A program made the translations under genes and the position numbers. A stretch of DNA of 64,000 nucleotides. It comes from TMED14 sp003507115 (GTDB lineage: Bacteria; Bacteroidota; Bacteroidia; Flavobacteriales; Schleiferiaceae). Shown one piece after another: positions 16,049-23,626 of the stretch (positions are counted from its first letter, which is position 1; each line of letters starts with the position of its first letter). Where the stretch lies: the NCBI GenBank assembly GCA_943787925.1, contig CALSOH010000001.1:620001-684000 (forward strand), written 5' to 3'. Under the pieces are notes generated by a model. The model saw only the letters and a list, made by a program, of their open reading frames with translations. It did no database searches and was not told the DNA's origin.

Positions 16049-16846
16049 ATGGAACTCGCCTATACGCTCAAAGCTCTTCGCAAGAAACATGGATGGACCC
16101 AGCAGCAACTCGCCGAACGAGCGGGAATTAAGCGGTCCTTGGTGGGCGCTTACGAAGAGGGGAGGGCAGAGCCAAAGATCGAGACGCTCTTGGCCTTTTC
16201 GCGCATCTTTCAGGTGAGCCTAGACGCCTTGGTGGGCGGAGTCATTCCCAGCACCTCTACCGAAGTGGACGCCGAGCGATTAGCCGGGCGTAAGTTGCGT
16301 GTATTAGCGGTCCCCATTGACCCCGAAACAAATCGAGAGCGCATTTCCCTGGTGCCCGTCAAGGCGGCAGCCGGATATCTAGGCGGCTATGGGGACATAG
16401 ACTTTGTGGAAGCGCTTCCCCAGTTTTCCCTTCCTATTCCAGAGCTGTCCTCGGAAGAGACCCGCCGCGTATTCCAAATTCAAGGAGACAGTATGTTGCC
16501 GTTTCTTCCCGGATCCTACGTGATTTCCAGCTATGTACAGGACTGGCATTCAATCAAAACAGGAGAGTTGTATGTCTTTTTAACCCAAGATCAAGGCGTT
16601 GTATTCAAGCGTGCGAGCAACCACATCCGCTCTTCGGGGGAGATCGAGCTGATTTCGGACAATCCTATATATGCTCCTTATCGCGTTCACGTTGAAGATC
16701 TATTGGAGGTTTGGAAGGTCGAAGGCAGTATTCAATGGGACCTTTCGCCCAAGCTTCGTGGAGACGACGTCGTCCTCACGCGCCTAGACGCCCTCCAGCA
16801 GGAAGTGCGCGCACTCCGTACGGCATTGAATCAAAACGTCGCCTAA
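16049..16846 (+). CDS. S24/LexA-like self-cleaving repressor with XRE HTH
   Basis: A 265-residue protein with an N-terminal HTH_3 domain (residues 4-60: LKALRKKHGWTQQQLAERAG, then SLVGAYEEGRAEPK). A C-terminal S24 peptidase fold follows, with nucleophile Ser148 in GDSMLPFLPGS and general-base Lys187 in VVFKRAS. A cleavable Ala108-Gly109 bond in AAAGYLGGY is the usual self-cleavage site of LexA/UmuD/CI proteins. The C-terminal tail is coiled-coil-like. It probably represses the dinB gene 15 bases downstream and itself, and is inactivated by RecA-stimulated cleavage after DNA damage (inference from the family). Confidence 0.88.
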   Translation: MELAYTLKALRKKHGWTQQQLAERAGIKRSLVGAYEEGRAEPKIETLLAFSRIFQVSLDALVGGVIPSTSTEVDAERLAGRKLRVLAVPIDPETNRERISLVPVKAAAGYLGGYGDIDFVEALPQFSLPIPELSSEETRRVFQIQGDSMLPFLPGSYVISSYVQDWHSIKTGELYVFLTQDQGVVFKRASNHIRSSGEIELISDNPIYAPYRVHVEDLLEVWKVEGSIQWDLSPKLRGDDVVLTRLDALQQEVRALRTALNQNVA

Positions 16847-16861
16847 TCGCCTCCGTCACAC

Positions 16862-18073
16862 ATGCAACGCCACGTACTCCATATGGATTTGGACAGCTTC
16901 TTTGTGTCCGTAGAACGCCTCCAGGATCGCCGCCTGGAAGGGCGCCCTATCCTGATTGGCGGTACCTCAGACCGAGGCGTCGTGGCGTCTTGCAGCTATG
17001 AAGCACGAAAATTTGGGATTCGCTCCGCCATGCCCATGCGCATGGCCCGAAGTCTTTGCCCCGAAGCCGTAGTCATTCGAGGGAATTCCGCCGCGTATTC
17101 CAAGCAGTCTAAGGTGGTTACGGACATTATTCGCGAGCAAGTCCCCATTTTGGAAAAATCCTCCATCGATGAGTTTTATGCGGACCTGACGGGCATGGAT
17201 CGCTTTTTTGGAGCCCTGTCGTTTTCCTCAGAACTTCGGCAGCGGGTTATGCGAGAGTCCGGGCTGCCCATTTCCTTTGGGCTATCTGTCAATAAAACCG
17301 TATCCAAAGTGGCGACCGGAGAGGCCAAGCCCAACAATCAGCGCCATGTGAGCGGGGGAGATGAGCGCAGTTTTCTAGCTCCACTGTCCGTGCGCAAAAT
17401 CCCCATGGTGGGAGAAAAGACCTACCAAACCCTGCGAAACCTAGGCATTCAGCACATTGGAACGCTTCAAGAGATGCCTGTAGACATGCTCTACAGCGTC
17501 TTTGGCAAGCCTGGACAGAATCTTTGGGAGAAAGCACAAGGGGTAGACGCATCCCCAGTCCAGCCAACTCATGAACGAAAGTCCATTTCCACCGAACGCA
17601 CCTTTGACCAAGACAGCGCGGACATTGAAAAATTACAGAGCATCCTTGTCGCCATGGTCGAAAACCTAGCGTTTCAACTCCGCCGAGGACATAAGCTGAC
17701 TAGCTGTGTGCGCATTAAACTGCGTTATGCCGATTTTCAGACACATAGCCAGCAAGTCAGCATTCCGTACACCGCTTCCGATGCCATCCTTATTTCAAAG
17801 TCCAAAGAGCTTTTTCAGCGCTTGTACGATCGACGGGTGCGAATTCGCTTAATCGGAGTGCATTTCAGCGGATTGGTTGGAGGAGGGGAGCAGTACCACC
17901 TTTTCGAGACCTGTGATCGGAATGACCGACTGTACGCAGCCATGGATCATATCCGCATAGCCTATGGCGACCGAGCCGTTGTTCGAGCCTATGGCCTCGG
18001 TGCACGAACCATTGGCCGCGGAAATCCCTTCAATGGCGAGCCGCCGCCCTTGCTTGCCAACCGTCGGTCCTAA
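16862..18073 (+). CDS. dinB: DNA polymerase IV (Y-family, DinB)
   Basis: A 403-residue translesion polymerase. Catalytic acidic residues are in HMDLDSFFVSVE and KSSIDEFYAD; the YEARKFGIRSAMPM fingers motif and the little-finger domain with HERKSISTERTF are present. The C-terminus (NPFNGEPPPLL) lacks an obvious clamp-binding QLxLF/QLVLGL motif. It is in the same transcript as the S24 repressor, separated by 15 bases, so it is likely damage-inducible. With the downstream SRAP and DnaE2 genes it forms a mutagenesis-type cluster. Confidence 0.95.
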   Translation: MQRHVLHMDLDSFFVSVERLQDRRLEGRPILIGGTSDRGVVASCSYEARKFGIRSAMPMRMARSLCPEAVVIRGNSAAYSKQSKVVTDIIREQVPILEKSSIDEFYADLTGMDRFFGALSFSSELRQRVMRESGLPISFGLSVNKTVSKVATGEAKPNNQRHVSGGDERSFLAPLSVRKIPMVGEKTYQTLRNLGIQHIGTLQEMPVDMLYSVFGKPGQNLWEKAQGVDASPVQPTHERKSISTERTFDQDSADIEKLQSILVAMVENLAFQLRRGHKLTSCVRIKLRYADFQTHSQQVSIPYTASDAILISKSKELFQRLYDRRVRIRLIGVHFSGLVGGGEQYHLFETCDRNDRLYAAMDHIRIAYGDRAVVRAYGLGARTIGRGNPFNGEPPPLLANRRS

Positions 18074-18097
18074 GGGTAAAAAAGCATAAAATAGACC

Positions 18098-18147
18098 TAT
18101 AGATAAAATCTATACTAAAATATAAAATACTTAATACCAGTATTTTA
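18098..18147. repeat. Two perfect inverted repeats upstream of the SRAP gene
   Basis: TATAGAT-AAA-ATCTATA (18098-18114) and TAAAATACT-N7-AGTATTTTA (18123-18147) lie in a very AT-rich 108-base gap between dinB and the SRAP gene. They may be operator sites for the cassette repressor, since TACTAA occurs at 18113-18118, or RNA hairpins. No clear -7 box is visible. Confidence 0.5.
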
Positions 18148-18181
18148 AATAATTTGGTTTAAACTATATAATAAAGCAACT

Positions 18182-18961
18182 ATGTGCGGACGCTATGTTC
18201 AAATAAGCCGGGTAGAAGTCGTTGAAAAGCGCTTTGGCGTCCACGTGCCCCAGCCCGAACTCTTCCCTCACAATCCCAATGTTTCGGCGAGTGAACGCGC
18301 GCCCGTAATTGCCAGCGATCGCCCCGGAGAAGTCCAGCTTTTTCAATTTGGTCTCGTTCCCCATTGGGCGCAGAAGCCGATGTGCCTTCTCAATGCACGC
18401 GCTGAAGGAGATCACAACCCCGAAAACACGCCCGACTACCAGGGCGCCAAGGGCATTCTTCAAAAGCCCAGCTTCCGTAAAGCTATTCGCAGTCAGCGCT
18501 GCCTGGTACTTGCGGACGCCTTCATCGAAGGGCCTGAGGATCGAAAATTGAGCGAGCCCTACCTCGTGTACCTTCGAAAACAGGAGCGCCCCTTCGCTTT
18601 TGCGGGAATCTGGGATGAATGGCAAAATCCCACCACCGGTGAGCTCGTCCGCTCCTTTGCCATCATTACGGCCGCAGCGAATAGCGTGACACAGCGCATC
18701 CGGCACCACCGCTCACCGGTCATCCTTCCTCGAGACGCGGAACGCGATTGGCTATCATTGGACACAGACCTACAGGACATTACCGAACTCCTAACCCCGT
18801 ACCCCGGGGACCGGCTCAATGCCTATCCCATTTCGCCCGCCATTAAGAATCCCCGAACCAAAGACGTCAAAACCTTACTCCCCATTGGAGAGCGCTTATT
18901 TAGCGAGGAAGCCTACCAAACCAAAGACGATCTCCGGCTCGAAGGCATGCGTCCCGCTTAA
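18182..18961 (+). CDS. yedK: SOS response-associated peptidase (SRAP/YedK, HMCES family)
   Basis: A 259-residue SRAP-domain protein. The catalytic Cys2 is exposed once Met1 is removed (MCGRYVQ), and the other active-site residues are visible: Asn in LLNARAE, Glu in DAFIEG and His in RHHRSPV. Family members form a stable thiazolidine crosslink with abasic sites in single-stranded DNA and shield them. It ends 3 bases before the DnaE2-like gene, so the two share a transcript and possibly the same damage control. Confidence 0.93.
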   Translation: MCGRYVQISRVEVVEKRFGVHVPQPELFPHNPNVSASERAPVIASDRPGEVQLFQFGLVPHWAQKPMCLLNARAEGDHNPENTPDYQGAKGILQKPSFRKAIRSQRCLVLADAFIEGPEDRKLSEPYLVYLRKQERPFAFAGIWDEWQNPTTGELVRSFAIITAAANSVTQRIRHHRSPVILPRDAERDWLSLDTDLQDITELLTPYPGDRLNAYPISPAIKNPRTKDVKTLLPIGERLFSEEAYQTKDDLRLEGMRPA

Positions 18962-18964
18962 GCC

Positions 18965-21900
18965 ATGGTTCTCAGTCATACCGCGTACAGCTTCCGATTT
19001 GGAGTGCTGGAGCCTCAGAACGTCCTAGAAATTGCTGAAAAGCACGGATGCACCCCCCTAATTCTCGCAGAAATCAATGGAACCGCCGGCATTCTGCCGA
19101 GTCTTCACACGGCGAAGATTCCCATTTTCCCTGCGACAGACCTGCGCGATAGAGGGCAGCGCATAGCCGTCCTTCTTCCCGAGAGCCCACGAGGTTTCCA
19201 GCACCTCAATGCCTGGCTCAGCGAAGCGCGCCCCCATCGGCTTCACGAACTCCCCGACCTACCCGAGGTTCGGATCATTTACCCCTTGAGCCGTGCCCCA
19301 GAACGCGCACTGAAGGCCCACGAATGGATCGGTGTGGAGGAGGGGGAGCAGCGCCGTGCCGAACGGCACCCCGCCTTCCAGCGCTGCCTCGCTTGGACCA
19401 CGATGGCCTTCCGCGGAAACGGCGATTACAACAGCCACCGGCTCCTGCGAGCCATGGAGCAGAATACGGTACTGAGCAAGCTGACCTCCGCCGACCACCT
19501 CCCCAATGCGCACCGCTGGGAGGACATGTCTGCGGTGGCGGCTCGGTTTTCACCGTTGCTCTGGGCGCAGAGTCAGTACTTCTTGGATAGTTTGCCGCCC
19601 TGGGATGCACAGCTTGGAAAGGGGAGTGGGGGGAAGAATCAGCAGACCTACACAGGATCATTGGCTAAGGATGTGGCCCTACTCCGCCACCTCTGCCTCG
19701 ACGCCCTGCCGCACCGCTACCCCAAAGCTTCGCGCGCAGTCGCCGAGCGGCTAGAAAAAGAACTACAAATCATCCAAGAGAAAGCCTTCACCGCCTACTT
19801 TCTAATCAATTGGGACATCGTTCGCTACGCGCAGAAGCAGGACTTTTTCTACGTGGGGCGGGGGAGTGGGGCCAACAGCATGGTGGCCTACCTCTTGAAA
19901 ATCACCAACGTGGACCCCATTGAGTTGGACCTCTACTTCGAGCGCTTTATCAACCTTTACCGGCAATCGCCGCCCGACTTTGACCTGGATTTCTCCTGGC
20001 GCGACCGGCAGCATTTGACGGCCTACATCTTCAAGCGTTTCCCCAACACGGCTCTGCTGGGTGCCTGCAACACCTTCCAGTACCGGGCGGTGGTACGCGA
20101 ACTAGGAAAGGTCTTTGGTTTGCCCAAATTTGAGATTGACGCTCTGGCAGACGGGAAGATCCCCGGAGGGGATGAAAGCGCCCAGCGGCTCCTGCAGTAC
20201 GCGCATCGGCTGCACGGGCTGCCCAACCGAATGAGCATACACTCCGGCGGGATTTTGATTGCGCAGGAGCCGTTGCACGCCTTTTCGACGACCTTTTTGC
20301 CGCCCAAGGGCTTTCCCACCGTGGATTTTGATATGTACACTGCCGAGGATGTCGGCCTGCACAAGTTTGACATCTTGGGGCAGCGAGGACTGAGCAAGAT
20401 TTCGGAATGCGTGGAAATCCTCAAGGAAACGCGGCCCGCAGAGGCGGCACAGCTGGACATTCACGATGTGCAACGCTTCAAGACCGACCCGCCCAGCTTG
20501 GCCTTATTGAAGCAGGGGGGAGCCATGGGCTGTTTTTACGTCGAGTCGCCCGCCATGCGCATGCTGATGCACAAACTTCAGACGGCCAGCTATTTGGAGC
20601 TGGTGGCGGCGAGTTCGGTCATTCGGCCCGGCGTGGCCCAATCCGGTATGATGCGCGAGTACATTGAGCGCCACCGCAATCCCGAAAAGCGCCGCCGCGC
20701 GCATCCCATTTTGCTGGACATCATGCCCGAAACCTACGGCGTCATGGTCTACCAAGAGGATGTGATTCGGGTCGCGCATTACTACGCTGGGCTGAGCCTC
20801 GCAGAAGCCGATGTCTTGCGGCGGGGCATGTCCGGCAAGTACCGTTCGCGCGAAGAATTCCTGGCGGTGGAGCGCCAATTCTTCCGCAATTGCAAGGAAA
20901 AAGGCTATCCGGATGCCGATGCACGCGAAATCTGGCGCCAAATTGAAAGCTTTGCGGGCTATGCCTTTGCGAAAGGGCATTCGGCCTCCTATGCGGTCGA
21001 AAGCTTCCAAAGCCTCTACCTAAAGGCCCATTACCCGCTGGAGTACCTCGTCGCCACCGTCAACAATGGGGGAGGCTTCTATCGGGCCGAATTCTACCTC
21101 CAAGAAGCCCGCCGCCACGGCGCCCACATCGAAGCCCCCTGTGTCAACGACGGGCGGACGGACACCTGTTTGCGGCCTAAAAACCGCATTATTCTGGGCA
21201 GCGGACGCATTTCCGGCATTGACATACGCGTTTGCCGCGCCCTCGAACAAGAGCGCGCGCAACATGGCCCCTTCACGTCGCTGGGGCAGTTCATCGACCG
21301 CATGCACCGCGCAGAACACCCGTTATCGCTAGACGCGCTGCTTTTGCTCATTCGGGCCGGAGCCTTCCGATTTACGGGCCAGCCCAAGCGCGCCTTGCTC
21401 TGGGAAGCCCACCACAGACTGGGACACAAGCCTCAAGCGGCGCCCAGTTTATCGCTGTTTGAGGAGCCTGTTCGAGCATTTTCGCTGCCCAGCTTGACGC
21501 ACCACGCCTTGGACGAAGCCTACGACCAACTCGAGCTCTTCGGATTCAGCCTCGGCCATCCCTTTGATTTGTTTACCGGCTGGCAAGGAAAGCGCAGCAC
21601 CTCGGTCAAGCATTGGCCCAGGCACATCGGCGAAACGATTCAAATTCTCGGCTACTTGGTCGCTGCCAAGAACAGCAAGACGGTTAAAGGCGAGCACATG
21701 CAGTTTGCAACCTTCCAGGAGCACGATGGCCAAATCTTTGACACTGTGCATTTTCCGCCCACCGTCAAGCGCTACGTACTCAAGGATCGCGGCGTCTATC
21801 TGCTCACAGGCCGAATTCAAGACGAGCTGGGCTATCTCAGCTTGGAAGTCGACGACATCGAACGCTGTCCCATGATCGCCGATCCACGCTACGCAGATTC

Positions 21901-21970
21901 CGGCCTTGGTCATCCTGTGGTCCAAATTCCCAAACGCCGGGCGGCGAATCCCAAGAGTAAAAGGGTTTAA
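18965..21970 (+). CDS. dnaE2: Short DNA polymerase III alpha subunit (DnaE2-like, second copy type)
   Basis: A 1001-residue C-family polymerase, shorter than replicative DnaE (about 1150-1450). Catalytic Asp pair is in PPDFDLDFSWRDR, third Asp in HKFDILGQRGL, and VYQEDVIRVAHYYAG and FAKGHSASYA fingers motifs are intact. The N-terminal PHP domain is degenerate: HxH has become LSHTAYS, and the TDH and GxE metal ligands are missing. An OB-fold near residues 895-980 is present, but the tau-binding tail is not. A QLELF pentapeptide at 855-859 resembles a clamp-binding motif. The context with DinB, SRAP and an S24 repressor supports a role in error-prone repair rather than chromosome replication. 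Confidence 0.9.
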   Translation: MVLSHTAYSFRFGVLEPQNVLEIAEKHGCTPLILAEINGTAGILPSLHTAKIPIFPATDLRDRGQRIAVLLPESPRGFQHLNAWLSEARPHRLHELPDLPEVRIIYPLSRAPERALKAHEWIGVEEGEQRRAERHPAFQRCLAWTTMAFRGNGDYNSHRLLRAMEQNTVLSKLTSADHLPNAHRWEDMSAVAARFSPLLWAQSQYFLDSLPPWDAQLGKGSGGKNQQTYTGSLAKDVALLRHLCLDALPHRYPKASRAVAERLEKELQIIQEKAFTAYFLINWDIVRYAQKQDFFYVGRGSGANSMVAYLLKITNVDPIELDLYFERFINLYRQSPPDFDLDFSWRDRQHLTAYIFKRFPNTALLGACNTFQYRAVVRELGKVFGLPKFEIDALADGKIPGGDESAQRLLQYAHRLHGLPNRMSIHSGGILIAQEPLHAFSTTFLPPKGFPTVDFDMYTAEDVGLHKFDILGQRGLSKISECVEILKETRPAEAAQLDIHDVQRFKTDPPSLALLKQGGAMGCFYVESPAMRMLMHKLQTASYLELVAASSVIRPGVAQSGMMREYIERHRNPEKRRRAHPILLDIMPETYGVMVYQEDVIRVAHYYAGLSLAEADVLRRGMSGKYRSREEFLAVERQFFRNCKEKGYPDADAREIWRQIESFAGYAFAKGHSASYAVESFQSLYLKAHYPLEYLVATVNNGGGFYRAEFYLQEARRHGAHIEAPCVNDGRTDTCLRPKNRIILGSGRISGIDIRVCRALEQERAQHGPFTSLGQFIDRMHRAEHPLSLDALLLLIRAGAFRFTGQPKRALLWEAHHRLGHKPQAAPSLSLFEEPVRAFSLPSLTHHALDEAYDQLELFGFSLGHPFDLFTGWQGKRSTSVKHWPRHIGETIQILGYLVAAKNSKTVKGEHMQFATFQEHDGQIFDTVHFPPTVKRYVLKDRGVYLLTGRIQDELGYLSLEVDDIERCPMIADPRYADSGLGHPVVQIPKRRAANPKSKRV

Positions 21971-22000
21971 GAGTGAAAGGGTACAAGAGTACAAGCGTAA
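21953..22000. repeat. Three 16-bp tandem repeats at the end of dnaE2
   Basis: Units begin AAGAGT and read aagagtaaaagggttt, aagagtgaaagggtac and aagagtacaagcgtaa. The first overlaps the last codons and stop of dnaE2. A related stretch (aagggtgaaagggtgaacg) follows the MFS gene near 59.33 kb. Confidence 0.6.
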
Positions 22001-22206
22001 AGGCCCCAACAATCCATCCAACTAGACAAGAAAGAGCAAGCCAAGTATCCCGCATACCGGCAAATTAAAAGACCAAATGATTCGCCCATAATATATATTA
22101 TGTTAACCGTCTAATCTCAACACTCCTCTTCATGTCGATAAACTCAAAAACCATCTAGTCCTCAAGCTTGCTGGCCATCTAGCCCTCTATCTTCCCAGCT
22201 GCCACG
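22001..22206. other. Repeat-rich non-coding gap
   Basis: It contains a 16-bp perfect palindrome (CATAATATATATTATG, 22087-22102) and a direct repeat ccatctagYcctc at 22151-22163 and 22175-22187. I see no coding potential or known RNA here. Together with the tandem repeats and the terminator it makes up the largest intergenic gap of the window. Confidence 0.5.
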
Positions 22207-22243
22207 CAAAAAAAAAACGCGCCCCGAAGGGAGCGCGTTTTTC
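22207..22243 (-). terminator. Bidirectional intrinsic terminator
   Basis: AAACGCGC pairs with GCGCGTTT, with an inner CCC-GAA-GGG. Ten T's follow on the minus strand and five on the plus strand. It ends the TPR gene and could also stop read-through from dnaE2. Confidence 0.85.
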
Positions 22244-22263
22244 TATGGACCAGCGAACTGTCT

Positions 22264-23553
22264 TTAGATGTTTCCCATTTCTTCCATGATGCGCTTCGCG
22301 TCATCATACTTGCCCAATTTGTAATACACCTCGCGAAGCGCTTGCAAAGTCGCTTCGTCCTTGGGATCAATTCCGTAAGCCTTTTCGAAAAAGACCAGAG
22401 CGTTTGCCAATTCTGCATCCTTCTCTGCATTGAGTTTGTCATATTCCTTCTTGGCGTTACGGGGTAAATCATTCATCTTCTCCACGACCACGTTGGAGGC
22501 ATCAATGTGCATCAAGCCCAACATGTAGACCGCATCCAGGTAACCCGCATCGGCTTCCATCGCAGAAACGTAGTATTCACGGCCTTTGATCAGATCTTTT
22601 TTCTTTTGATGATATATAAACCCTGCGTTGTAGAGGTATAAAGCATTCTTGGGATCCGAGACTAAGGCCTCTTCCAGGTTTGCGAGCGCACCATCATAGT
22701 CCTCCTTGTCCAAGAAGGACTGCAATTCCATCTTCAAGAGGTTGTCATTGTTCGGGAATGCGGCACGGGCCACTTTCATCAGGGCATCGTAGTCTTCCGT
22801 TCGGTTGGTTTCCGTATAGACCCACAAGAGCTGGATGTAGAACTCGTGCGCAATGCTCTCTGAACGCTCAGGTTCTGCGGCACGCTCGGTTTGGATATAA
22901 AAATCCAAGGTCTTTTTGTCTGGGAATGGATACCGTTGACCATCTTCCAATAGAATGCCCGTCCAAAGGATATTCTTGAAATTCATGTCAATGAGCACCT
23001 TGTAAACTTCTTCTGCCCGGGTATAATCCTTAATGTCCTGGGATAAATACCCAATGTAGCTCAAAGTCAAGGTGTCCAATGTACCTAAATTTTGACGAAG
23101 CTTATATGCTGATTCATAAGCTTTTATCGCATATTCCTTATTTCCTTTGTTGAAGTTATTGTCCTCAGCAATGGCGATGTAATCTGCCGCGATGTAGGGC
23201 AGTAATTCGTCCGCTTCTTTCGAGTAGCGTTTCTTGCCCGTAGACGTCTCAAAAGCGATGCAGTCCGCAAAGCTTTGGGCGGCTTCATCGAGGTATTCAG
23301 GAGCCGACAAGGTCTCATCCTTGAAGAGCTTGTAATACACTTGGCCCCGATAAGCGTAATATTTCGGCATCAATTTCACATTGCGCGTTTCAACCGGCTG
23401 ATCATTGATGATGCCCGCAGCCTCATCAATGTATCTTTTTGCCTCGGCCAAGTCCCCGCGGTCCATGGCAATTTTGGCACTAGAAACACTCGGCGCCTGG
23501 GCGAACATGGAGATGGACAAAACCAGGGCTCCAAAGAATGCTGTCGTTTTCAT
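22264..23553 (-). CDS. Tetratricopeptide-repeat protein, exported
   Basis: A 429-residue protein with a signal peptide (MKTTAFFGALVLSISMFAQ) and several TPR units: residues about 30-130, 135-200, and a clear set in the C-terminal half (LANLEEALVSDPKNALYLYNAGF, AYLDAVYMLG-like, FFEKAYGIDPKDEATLQALREVYY). TPRs mediate protein interaction; this family is frequent in flavobacterial periplasm and its role is not assigned. Transcribed alone from a -7 box 18 bases upstream and ended by a strong terminator. Confidence 0.85.
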   Translation of the reverse strand: MKTTAFFGALVLSISMFAQAPSVSSAKIAMDRGDLAEAKRYIDEAAGIINDQPVETRNVKLMPKYYAYRGQVYYKLFKDETLSAPEYLDEAAQSFADCIAFETSTGKKRYSKEADELLPYIAADYIAIAEDNNFNKGNKEYAIKAYESAYKLRQNLGTLDTLTLSYIGYLSQDIKDYTRAEEVYKVLIDMNFKNILWTGILLEDGQRYPFPDKKTLDFYIQTERAAEPERSESIAHEFYIQLLWVYTETNRTEDYDALMKVARAAFPNNDNLLKMELQSFLDKEDYDGALANLEEALVSDPKNALYLYNAGFIYHQKKKDLIKGREYYVSAMEADAGYLDAVYMLGLMHIDASNVVVEKMNDLPRNAKKEYDKLNAEKDAELANALVFFEKAYGIDPKDEATLQALREVYYKLGKYDDAKRIMEEMGNI

Positions 23554-23571
23554 AGAATTGGATATATGCCA

Positions 23572-23579
23572 CAAAGATA
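23572..23579 (-). promoter_or_regulatory. -7 box for the TPR gene
   Basis: TATCTTTG on the minus strand matches TAnnTTTG, 18 bases before the ATG. It directly abuts the gyrA terminator hairpin. Confidence 0.6.
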
Positions 23580-23606
23580 ACGCCCGACCTGTTAGGGCCG
23601 GGCGTT
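23579..23606 (-). terminator. gyrA terminator hairpin
   Basis: AACGCCCG and CGGGCGTT form an 8-bp stem with a partly paired 12-base loop, 20 bases after the gyrA stop. Only a weak T-rich stretch follows (TTATCTTT), which is the next gene's -7 box. Confidence 0.6.
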
Positions 23607-23626
23607 TCTAAAGATTCTGATGGAGA

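Noticed and set aside
21953..22000. Tandem 16-bp units as a possible CRISPR or attachment site
   Set aside because: Units are contiguous without spacers and there is no integrase or mobile gene nearby.
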